Assembly: GCA_963971575.1 (NCBI GenBank)
Contig: OZ020611.1
Coordinates: 210,035,324-210,099,323, forward strand
Reading direction: 5' to 3'
Length of the DNA stretch: 64,000 nt
Source: Liopterus haemorrhoidalis
Lineage: Eukaryota; Arthropoda; Insecta; Coleoptera; Dytiscidae
The position numbers were made by a program, and so were the translations under genes. Under the pieces are notes generated by a model that was not told where the DNA came from, searched no databases, and saw only the letters and a list, made by a program, of their open reading frames with translations. The stretch's first letter is position 1, and each line of letters starts with the position of its first letter. Shown here piece after piece: positions 36,037 through 48,900 of the stretch.

Positions 36037-39000
36037 GACACTGACAGACAGACAGACCGACAGACATCATGCTAAAAATAGTCAAAACATTATGTAGGGA
36101 CCTCAATTCGTGGAGATCCATCGAAATCTCGACATGTCAAAATCGGTATGATCACAATACCTCCCTTATATATGTTGGCAGTCGGTAAAAATGGACCTAA
36201 TACTAACAATACTATTCCTGACTGTACACAGATTGAAAATATGGTCACGAAACCTGCAAACGGGAGGACAGTGTTCACGTCAGGCTGTTGCACTAATGAT
36301 GATGATGATGATTAAAAAACAAATAATATGTAGCATCAAAAAAAAATCTAAAAACGTTGAATTGATGATTCTAAAACAATAATAATAATTTGAAGTGGAC
36401 TTCTACGATTATTATTTTTTTTAATTTAAGATTTAGGATCAAATAAATGTCTTGCAGCGCAGATTAAGAAACAAAAATTATTTTTTCAAAATATTTTTAT
36501 TTGACAGAATTTCTGCAAAAAAAATCAAAAATCCGACTTATTATGTCTCCCGCCCATTTCGACCCAGAAGGGTTGGTCTAAAATTTGTGATGCACGGCAT
36601 CTGTGGCTACTAGTACCTGAAAACAGAATTGGCAAAAAATTATATGGACAAAAAAGCACGTGAGACAAAAATACAAGCCACAAAAACTAATGCAACAGAA
36701 GAGCAAGAGCGTCAAAATAATTGCATAATAACTTTCTCGTTTTAAGCACAAGGCAAAGATTAGTACAGGAGACATTTTTAATTCGAGCCAGTCGGGTTCT
36801 TCTGTTACAAACCTTTCACTATCATAACATAATTTAATGACCCTGGTTTCGATGCACAGTAGTTTTTATTGACTTTATTTTCACTTGCTGCTTTGTGCTT
36901 GCTCTTATGTAACTTAATTTTATGGAAGGCTCCAAGTAAAAGATCTTAATACATAGATTAACGGATTAAAATTGGTTCTCAAAAGTTTTTTGATTATGAT
37001 GTGATTACAATAAAAAACTGTTACTGTACTCAGAATTAGAAGGAGACTGCAGAGATATGTATGAGCTCCTGAGCAAAGACAAAATAACATTTTATGTCAG
37101 CAGCGCATCCCAGACTGGGAAGAAAAACTCCTCTGCTGATGTACATGACCAGTGGCGGATTAACGGGCGGGCTGACCGGGCGACCGCCCGGTCTGTCAGG
37201 TTTAGAGGGGCGCCAAAATAAGAATCGGATAATATAAATAAATTGTATTTGATTTAGGTATTATGTTTTATGTATAAAATTATTTGTTATTTATTAATTT
37301 GGCAATGTTTTTATTCATTCAAATCAATAGCATACTTATAAAATAAAGGCTTCTTATCTTTTGAAAAACAAACTGTAACCAAAGAATATGAAAAGAAAGT
37401 GACATGGTATACGATTTTTTGTGAACGCCGTGCCGCAGAAAAAAGCGCGGGGTGAGGAGTAGCGAGACACTTCGTTGATAAGGGCGCTCCTAAGAAGTCA
37501 TTAGCAAAACTAGGTCACTAAGTACACTTTTTGTGAAAAATGAGTTACATATACCAAATTGACAATTATTTGATATTTTTATCATATAACACACTTATTA
37601 AGTGCATTACTATTCTCTACAATAGAAAAATGTAAAAATAAATTTCATTATTTGCGATATAATATATTGCTTACAACATCAAAACACCCTAAGTTACTTA
37701 ATTTTTTTAATAGGTTATATCGGTTATTTGCTACAATACGTACTTAATGATTTCCATGGAAAGCTATAAAAAAAATTCGTTTATAATAAACGTGTTTAAT
37801 TTCATATAGTTTCGTCAGTTTTTGTTATATTCTGCTAGTGACAACAAGCATATATTTCGAAATGTGCAAAACTAACCTGTTTATATAAAAATTATCGTAC
37901 TTTTGTGTTAATTATTTTTAATTATCTTTCATTATTAGTTATTATATCTGAAATTTATTTTAATAACATTGGTACATTTTATAAACTTAAAATGCATGTT
38001 CTACTTATTAAAACTTTTTGCAGTTATTTGGAATTTTCGACACATAAAAAATTATCTGGATCACAAAACCGTAAAAGAAAATTGGAAAAAGAAAATGAAT
38101 TTTCTAAAAGTGCAACATATCTATCCAACTATCTGCAATCAAATGTATCTAATTCAAATTTGCTTAACAATGCTTTTGGAGAAGGTACATCACAAAATGC
38201 AGATGTTAAAAATTTGAGTGCTATTAACTCAAACGAAACTAAAGAATTATCATTTCAATTATCAGATGTTAGAGAAATGACAATTTTCGAAAAATTGAGA
38301 AATACTGAGGAAAATATAGACTACATTTCTGAAAGTAGTTATCAATATAATGATCCAGCTACGTGGGCTTTTCTTTTGCCCTCTGCTTTTCGCGATCACA
38401 TTTTATCTTTCAAGAAATTTTTTTTTTGAATAAATGAGTTATTATTACCTACCTATTAGATTTTTGAGGCGTATCGCATGCTTAGAAATAAATCAATATT
38501 AGTGAAATAATTATTTTTTGTAATTATTAAGTTTTGATTTTTTGTTTTTTAATACTTTTGTGAATAAAAATTGATTTATTAATTATTTTATTTTTTATTA
38601 TTTTTTTTATGTCAACCAATTTTAGAATCTTGAAAAATTTTAGGGCGCCATAACAAGGAGTTCGCCCGGGGTGCAAGATTGCCTCGGTCCGGCACTGTAC
38701 ATGACACAATCTAGTAACAAACGGAACATAGCACTACTAACGAACACGTATAGAGCGTCATATTAATGCCAAATACTAGGCTACCCAGAAGCTTACTGTA
38801 CTCAGAGTTGGAAGGAAGCTGCAGAGGTGTGGGAGCTCCTAAGCAACGCTACAAAAACAATCCAAAAAATAACCTCAAGTCATTCAAGTCATTCAGCTGC
38901 ACAGCCCAGTCTTGGAAGAAACCCCCTTTGTCGAAGTACATGGCACAATTTAGTGATAAACGGAATATAGCAGTACGAACGGACACGTATAAAGCGTGTC

Positions 39001-42000
39001 TCACTAGTACGCAGTAAACGCAAATCCAGACTCCAGACGCTGTTGCCAGAATCTGCCAATAATTATTCTGAAGTTCTGTCTCCATTGGACGTAGCCGTTA
39101 TATATATACAGGAAAAAAAAATGTTTAATTTTAAATAACTACTAAACCCTGAAATGTGTGACAAAATTAACACTTTCTATCAATTTTTTATCAGTAAAGA
39201 TTAATAACGCTAGTCCGGATATTTTTTGACCAAATCTCAAGTAGATCGTCCCAGTTTGAGAAAGTAAACAAACTCAGTCACTAAAAGCAAAAGTAAATTC
39301 CAATCATGTAATGTCATTGTCCAAATTTCTTGAGCATATGTTTATCTATAAATAACCTTTACGACAATTTCGAATAATTTATAATATAAACACCATTTCC
39401 ATCCAAAAGCCAAGATCAAATTAATTCCAGTTCTAAGATGGAAATGAGTCAAATGGCTTGCACATATTACGTCATCTCTATATAAGAAAACATGTCGTTC
39501 TCAGGTCCATCATCCATCTTAAGTGGACAGTTTTTAAGATTACGTGAATCATGTTTATTCTATGTTTAGTTTACATATGTTTTTTATTTGTATTTGTAAG
39601 AGACTTGCTGATATGTGTAAATATAAGAAATGCAGTACTGAAGCAAAGGAGTTGGCCTTCAATAAGTGCGTGGTTGGTCTTGAAAAATAAGGTTTACGAT
39701 GTATTTGTTTGACTCATAGAAGATCGTCTTTTAGAAAAGATGGCTTAGTAGTTTCTACGATGTATTGTTTAAATACCTTCAGAAATTCATTCATAAAAAA
39801 GCTTACATTTAGAATAAACTATACCTCTCATCCAAAAATTGAGGTGAAAAGGGAATTATTAAGTATTTCGTAGGTCTATCAAAATTGATAGATCTATGAA
39901 ATGTCTACGATTGTCTAAAAAATTGATGTGAAATATATATTTTCACTCATTTTAGGGTTTGTATGTATTTAATAAGTGAGCGGAACGTGAAAAGACGAGT
40001 GAAAGAAAAAAGTGTATTTAATAAGTGATAATTGGTTGAAAACTAGATGTCTGAAACAATATTTTTCATATAATAGGGGATAGGCATGATTTTTAATTTT
40101 TTTTTATTATATTTCTCTTGTTGCATATAAACACAAAAAATAGTTTTGCATTTTTTTTTTTAATTTGAAGGCTTAAAAAAATCATAAATGTATGTAGCGC
40201 GCGAAAACGACGTGTGATGTCATACCCCAACTAAGTGTACTGCGTACAGCCTACCCAGTATACAGCGTACAGCCTATACCCAGGGTATAATTATTGTACC
40301 AGGGTCGAACTTATTTGCTTGTATAACTTTTATAGGTTATGTAAAGTTAGAGTGATTTGAATTAAAATAAAGTTTAATTCTATAAAAACAATTTATACAT
40401 GTTTACCGAATTAAATTTTATATTAAAATATATAAAATATGGAAGATCCAGGCCCCAGTATTTCGAAACATAGTCGAAAATATTGTTTAGTACCGATGTG
40501 CACAAATAGTTCAATTAGAAATCCAAAAAAACAATTTATATCATTACCTGATGGCGAAAAACAACAGAAAAGGCAAAATTTGTGGATGAAAGCTATGAGG
40601 CGAAATAAAACCGATATTTCAGAAAAAAGTAAACTTTATGTTTGTGAAGACCATTTTAATGTGAGTACATATATTTTATAAATTATTTTTCATATATTCC
40701 ATGAGCATAAAAGCATCAATGTTGGGTAAATTATCACTCTGAGCCCTAACAAAATCTTTATCTGCCATTTTAATAATAAATGCGTGAAAAATTGTTTAAA
40801 AACAAATACAAAACTCTCGAACAATACAATATACACACGTAAAGATTATGTTGTAGCCTGTATCTGTGACGTCAAACCCCAGCAGTTTGATGTCATACTC
40901 AGTCGTATTTACTCGGTAACCTTCGCGTCGTGGTCGGCTTATTTCAAATTTACAATATTTTAATTAAAAAATTTGGCTATAATATTAATTAAAATGTGAT
41001 TTTTGTTTTGTTAGGTGACATACCCAACATTAACATATCAAAAAAATGTAGTTTTAAGGAAATATAAATTTTATGCGTATCCCCTATTGCAGCAAAATTA
41101 ACATTTTTTTGAAAGTAATTTAAGAGTTTTGTAGGTATGATCAAAAAAATCCTTATACCGTCATTCATGTATCTGTCTACCTGTCGGTAGAAATTGCGGC
41201 CAACTCTAAGGTAGAAATTGTGGCCAAACTGCTGGACCTAGAAAGTTGTAATTAGGCATCCTTGTACAACTCCTTGCCCACATAAGTATAGGAAAAATAA
41301 TGAAAGTTAAAAACACATTACGGGAAAAATATAAAAATATGTAATCAACGAAAACTATAAATATTTATTAAAAATTTCAAGTAGGGTAACATATGAAACC
41401 TTTTAATACGTGGATAAACCAACAAATTTTTTATTTTTGAATGAAATTGGATTTTGTGTCGAAAATTTGGAAAAGAACTCTTGTCCTCTACTTTAATGAA
41501 CTCTTTAATGTACATTGTTGGAAACCGGAATTTTGATCAGATTAGTTTTTCGAACAATATCAAATTTTTAGTTTCGTTGACAAAAAAATAATAATTTTAA
41601 AATTTATGTCGTGATATCAAAAGATAACCTCTTAAGACGTAAATTAAGGAACGAAAATAGTATTTACATTTTTTAAAAAATTTTATTTCATACGATTTTT
41701 GCTTAAAACATGCTTAAAAACTTTTGTCGCACACTCTATAACACAGTGGAGTTAAGCAAAAAATCTGAAAAATCTGAGTAATGCACATTAATGTACACCG
41801 GAATAGTACAACATGCATTTTTGATCTGATAATTATTTCGATAGTTATAGTATTTTGCAACACCATGCTTATAATATTTATCTGACTACCTGGAAAACTG
41901 CGTCGCGTGTTGCCACCTGTTGGGTGGGTGTTAGAAATGAGTGCATTTTCAGCTGTCTAATCGTTTTCTCTCAAATATTATTACAAGTATCGAGAGATCT

Positions 42001-45000
42001 CGCGTAGACGAAGCGAATGACTCCTCGCGTTACGTGGTATTATGCCGCAGTCCCGAGTTATACTAATTTTACCGCGAACACCAAGCGCCGATTTGACCAC
42101 AAAAATTCAAACGCGCTCGCCGCTTATTATACACCCTCTGACCTTGAACGCTATTTCGGCAGACTCTTTGGACCTTCTTCTCTTGAACCCAGTAACTACA
42201 TTGTTGCTAGCTTTTATAGTTTTGAAATTATTGAAGGAAATCTGGTGTATACTTTTTTGGGATACACAGATTTTTACCGAGGGACCCAGTACGGGAACGA
42301 AACGATAGACGTATTCTACGTCAGAAATACTGTACTAGAGCAGCGGTTCTTATAAAAGAACACATGGATTCCATTGAGACCAAAATTATCTTGCGGACAC
42401 CTTATTTTTATATGTTCATTCTCAGTTAGACTAATTAAAGCAATTTTTTAATGTGGAGGATGTATTCATATACCAATTTTGTCATATAACTTAAATTTAT
42501 TTATTTCAATACGAGTATAATTAGAAATAATTTATTTCTATTTGTACATTGATGTGGCCGTCAACCCACGGTCCCTTGGAGATTCGCGGACTCCAGTTTT
42601 AGAATCACTGCACTAGAATATATTATTACCTAGACGTCAACTACGTGGGCGCAATAGTGACTCCATTTCCATTTTACTTTTTAACTTGCGGGATTTAATT
42701 GCCAATACAAAACTTTATAAATATTTTTAAAATGGTGCTCTCCGATAAATAATTTAAATTTAACTTTACTCAAGATATTTCGTATTAGTTTTATTAAATT
42801 GTTGCATTAAGGGCATTGAATTTAAAACGTCAATGTAATTGTACTACGCCTTCAAGTAGTAATTTAACAATAATCATTCAAACATATGATAAACAATTAA
42901 AGTATTGTTTAAAAGACAAGGTTTTCAGGTTACGAAGGTTAAAAGGTAGTAGCATTTAAGTATATTCATTGGATATTTATTCGTTTATTTTAATAATAGC
43001 TTATTTACATGGGTTAGTCATCGAACAATTAATGAATTAAATTTATGATTCTGTTTGCATTTTCATAACAGTTGCACTAGCTGCGTCTTTGCATTTATAA
43101 AATAATAGGTGCAGGATTTTCCAATGGGCTATGACATAACTAATATCACAAAAGTACATAATAAGCAAAGAATCAACACAATATATCAAAAAAATAAGTT
43201 ATATAGAAAACATTGTATGTATAAGGCAGTGATTCTTAGCCGGTGTTACGCGGAACACTGGTGTTCCGTGAACTCAGAGAAAGAGTTCTGCCAAAATTTG
43301 AAAATCAGATAAATTAAAACGGTTATAAGATGAAAAAAAAAAACCAAACCGTAAAACCAAAAGTCATTATTCTTAGTTTTCTCGTCTTTACTTGTACCTA
43401 CTTATGTACTGTACTTATGTTAGCTTTTATCGATTTCTACAACGGACAGTATTCTCAAAATGAAATTTTCTGAAATAACAGTTGAAGAATTTTGGATTTC
43501 TGTTCAAACCGAATTTAAGACAATTTCTGAGAAAGCTATTTCTGAGCTTGGTTTTTCAACTTGGATGAATATTAAGACAAAGAAACGTAAAAGGCTGACA
43601 AATATAGAAGAGGGAAAAAATTTAATTCCAAGTATTGATAAAGCACTAATTTTTGCGTGGAAAACTATTAAAGAAACAGAAACAAAGCTAAAAAAATATT
43701 GTAGAAACCCTGCTTCGTCGCATGGAATGGTTCAACAAGTGGTTCACTGAATTACGTTGTGATAGTACAAGCACAAATTATACTAAGCGCCCGGAACGTC
43801 CAAACGAGGTCACAACTGAAGATTTTTTAGTAAAATTCATGATATCGTGTTGAATCACCACTGAGTGAAGATACGCGAAATATGCAAAGTGGTAAACACC
43901 TCAGACGAACGTGTGTTTAATATCCAGTACAAATATTTGGGCATGTAATTGCTATTGGCAAGATGGGTGCAGCATTTTCTCCCAGTGGGTCAAAAACGGA
44001 ATCGAGCAACCATTTCGGAGCAGTGTTTGGACATGTACAAGCGCAATCCAAGCGAACCGTTGATGAAACATGGATCCATCACTACACACCGAAAATGTAG
44101 AAACATAATCTTCATCGACTACCTGGAAAAAGGAAAGACGACGAAAGATTATAATGTCACTTTATTGGATTGATTACACTCTGAAGTGATGAAAAAGCGG
44201 CTCCATTTGACGAAGAAAAAAGTTCTGTTCCACCATAATTGCATTAGCTTACTCGTCCGCAACTTTAACGGCCAAAGTGGTGGAATTGTGCTGCTCCCTC
44301 ATTCACCCTATTCTTCAGACTTAGCGCCCTTGTTCCTTTCTCTTTCCAAAAATGAAGAAATAGCTCATCGGAAAAATATTCGAATCAAACGAGGAGATGG
44401 CAAACGTGTTAAAAATGATCATATATTTTCGAAAATTATCAGAATTTAAGTTGTAATAATATTATTGGATTAACTGCAGCGAAAAGAATATTTTTCATGA
44501 ATTCGATAAATTGACTAAATTTACGGCGCTCTAGCGGTAAAACTGTTCATCCCACAAAAATACTTATCAGAGCTAAATTATAGAGAATTTATTTCTCTTT
44601 AATTCAAAATAGACATTTTTTCTTCTTCGATTTTTGCAATGGAACGGAGATGCAAATAATCATTTTTTTGGACAATTTTCGAAGTTCCGGCAAAAAAATT
44701 TAGTCGTAAAATGTGACCTGGAAAATAACACTTCAAGATCTATTCATCCCACTAATTTCCAAAACTCCAGCAAAATTTTCTCCAACCACTATTTTGAACA
44801 CCAATTTCCTGAACTAAGTAACAACATCGTTAGAGCAAAAATAAACAAATGAAATCGAGAAAATTGCATAAAACCGACAGTTAGCATAACATTGATCTAA
44901 ATATAGTTTAGAAAATCATAACAAACAATATGATCTCAACAGTGACTTGATAATCCTAGGATTAAATATATTTAAATACATTACACATTACCTACATGTG

Positions 45001-45911
45001 TGCAAAGTGGATCACCTCGAAATTTTTCTTTATTATCAATTCAACAATTAAATAAAAATTTCGTAAACGAGGTCAAAGGATTTTAGAGTTAAAAATAAAG
45101 TTGACGCACAGTTGACAGTGTACATACTGGATACGACAGCTGTATTTAGGTCTACAGTAAAAAAGGTTTTAAAAAATCCAGAAATTTTATACATTTGATA
45201 CACAGATATTATTAATATAAAGGTTATCTGGTTATTCAATTAAAAATGTTGAACTATATATTTCGTAATACGAATGTAAATTTCTGTATTATAAATTTAA
45301 TATAGATAATAAATAATACAGCACAAGTGTTATCTACTTTTGAAACCAGATTATCTTATTTGAAACTGAGCTTTTGTTAATATTCTAATCAATAATTTTC
45401 AGTGTTGGCTCGTAGATAAAAAAATCAGTTGTGGCCACCACAGGACCGACCGCCATTATAAAGTACTTATATAAAATACATTCTAGCAGCAGAGTAGAAA
45501 TAACTCGGCCTAATATTTTCTAACAGAGATATTATTTATTATGACCATGGATACGTTACATATAAGTATGGAAAAATTGAGACTTAGAAATTTTACAAAA
45601 ATTATTCGAAATTTTTCGTTTTATCAAGAATGACATATGATATATGAAGAAACGTCTCTAATAAAAGTTATTAATTATTGCTTTTATAGCAACTTTTGTT
45701 CAATAAATTTTTTCGAAATATTTTTCTTTTGTGAAATATTCACAAAAATCTTAAAATCGACAGGTGTAAACTTCCATTTTTAGTCAACCGATTTTTACCA
45801 AAAGTTGATCAACTCGTGCCGATCAATTGATGGCAGAAACTTAAATATGAAGTTTCATAAAAATCCTTTCAGCCGAATTTGCTCTGTACGTGTACACAGA
45901 CAGACGGACGG

Positions 45912-45956
<45 letters not shown>

Positions 45957-48900
45957 TAGACAGACAGACGGACGGACGGACGGATAGACAGACAAACAGA
46001 CATCATGCTAAAAATAGTCGAAACGTTATGTAGGGACCTGAATTCGTGGAGATCCATCGAAATCTCGAAATGTCAAAATCGGTATGATCACAATACCTCC
46101 CTTATATATGTTGGCGGGTAAAAAATTATGTGAAAAATTATGTGAATCACACGTTTCAGGTAGGTTTCATAGGTAGCTAGTGAATGACCATATTTTTTAG
46201 GCACAATAATGTTTGAAAAGGTTTGAAAATTCTTTCGGTTCCTTAATAAACGCTTCAAGATCTTTATGTTGCGAGCCCGGTACATTTCTTTATAACGAAC
46301 CATTTATTGAGCCTGTGATATTATATAGAGTCTGATCTCAAACTGAAAAGAGATTTCTGACTAAAGAAGTTCGGGTAGTAGGCGTGAGTGTTATCCAGGG
46401 TTCATCATTACGATATGTCAATTAAATGATATGTATTAGTGTACTTACCAACCGACTGATCAGGCATCTTGTTAATAGTTTAGATCTTAGCTGTTCACTT
46501 AAAGGTGAAAAAGTTCTTAAAGGTGAAGGTTTACACACGTTAAATAAGACGGTTTAAAAGTAAGGAATTTGATTTATTAAAAGTGATATTTACAATTAGT
46601 TTAAAATATTAAAATATAGATAAAAATAATGATAAAGATTAAAACAAATATAATCGGATAGATCACCAGAATGCCGGCACAGTGGCTCTAAGAATTCAAC
46701 AACTTAGATCTTTACGCTAACCGAACCGAATACTGTCTGATCCTCCTCTTCAGAGAGATAGTAGTTTATATAAGCAGTCTAGTCGTGTTTCTAAGAAAAA
46801 CGGTTTAAGCATTGTTCAAGAAGATGCTAGTGTTATTAAGCAATAACTCTGAACAAATGTCTTCTTGAACAATGAATCATTTAAAAAATATATTTCTCAA
46901 GATACGTGCTGTAATGTAAGATTTCTAATTTTTATTTTATTAACTGAATTCTTAAAAAATGTTATTTTAAAATACCCCTTGTAAAATCATAAAAAAAAAC
47001 GATGACAACCTCTTTCATGAAATTCTCGCGACAGATGGTTTGTAAAAGTTAGTTCATTGTTCAGGCGAACTGACCGATTCGTTACACCTCTGTGGAAAAA
47101 TATGATAAACATCACAGCTTGATTGATGGATCACACTTAACAGTTGAACAGGTTACATGAGATGTGTGAATAAGGCCAAAAGGCAATACGACTAACAGTG
47201 CCCAAGAAGAGACGGAGAGGGAGAGAGAGAAAGAGACAGTTTCGCACTATTAATTCTTCTTTATTTCTTTCTTATTCCACGTATCTTTTATCTTGAGCTT
47301 TTCTATACCATATCTCACCAAGTTAACTCTTTTGGGGCCTTCCCACTCTTGTTTTGTAGAGGCGCGGGCGCCAGTAGACTATTTTGTTTGTGCAGCTAGT
47401 TAGGGGCGTATCTAGGGTAAATGGCGCCCATGGCAAACATTAAAACTGTGCCCCTATCCAAACATGTCACATCCACTTTTTGAAAATTAAAATTTAAAAT
47501 AACCTGGCTGGAAATCTTTATATATAAAACTGAATATTTGTGGGTATGTCCGGAAATTCTAACCCACTTCCAGATATGCTACCGAGTTGAAATTTTGCAT
47601 ACAGGTAGGAAATGCCTTCATCATAACTATAAAAATCTCAAAAAAGTCCCACTAGAAACGAGAAATTAATAATTTTGTTTTTAATTATGTTGGATCATTG
47701 GAATATCTATTAAATGTGCAGTGAGGGGATAGGAATTTTCGTTCAATAGTTGACCGGATGACTATATTCTGATAGTGGCTCTTCGGGCGGCATCGGTAAT
47801 GTTCGGTTCAAATATTGTCGGTAAACAGCACTGATATTTATTCAGTTATTTAGCAAAACTATGATTAGTCTATGTAGAATAAGACAACATCTATATTATA
47901 TTTTTATATTTTTGCCGATATTTATGAACTTTATTATTTTGGTTTATTTATTTTTGCTTTTGACGAATCTTTTTTAAAAACAGTTTAACATATTTTAACC
48001 AAATTTAGTATGATAATAGATTAAAACCAGGATTCGAACAGAGGCCATATAGCATCTCAAAATTCTCATTCTAAGGGAGTGTTTCGGGATTAAAACTGTT
48101 AATTTAAAAACTTAAAATATCTTTTTAACATATTTTTTAATTGCACCCCGAAAGGAGTAAATAGCTATTTTTTATTCTATAAAACGTCCCTTGTACATAG
48201 TCATGAAATTCGGAAAGCATATTTTCTCCATGATGTAAGCACCCACAATTCGACCCCTAAAGGTGTGAAATATGGTTATATATGATTTCAAGAATTCCTC
48301 AATGTATCTTGGAACCAATAAGATATCGACTTTTTGCTTATAAAGGTTACAAATATTTATGAACGAAATTCAGAATTTTGCCCTAAACAACCCTTAAATC
48401 TACTTTCGGGGTCAATTGTAGAACGCTTCGCATTTCCTATGTTTATTGAGATAACATTCCGTTTTAGCATATAAGTGTCTTTTTAAAATCTTTAGAAACT
48501 TATTTGAAACTTATTTACTGAGTTTTTTAAAAATAGTTTCACCCCTAAATAGGCAAAATGCATTTTCACTTTTTTAATTCTTTTTGTTTTGTTTTCCTTT
48601 TTCATTTTTTTTTTTCCATTTTGCACCTCCCCTTCAAGTGGCGCCCAAGGCACGTGCCATGCCTGCCATACCCCTGGGGGTATGGTTCTACTATTAGAGA
48701 TGGGTCGTTCATGAACGATCCGGCTCACTGAGCCGGCTCAGTACACTGACCGAAGTGACGCGGTGTGCACCAAATTGAAATGAGCCGGCTCACGGCGCAC
48801 TGTATAGTTTCAAGTTTCAAGGATACGATTGGTCGGGCGATTGTGAGCAGTGACCGGAGTGATTCGGATCTGGATCGATGTCATGTTGAACTTCGCGAGA

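Noticed and set aside
46330..47090. Solo LTR bounded by TGTGAT...GTTACA.
   Set aside because: No matching target duplication, and the TG/CA ends can be found by chance in this sequence. Left as unassigned.
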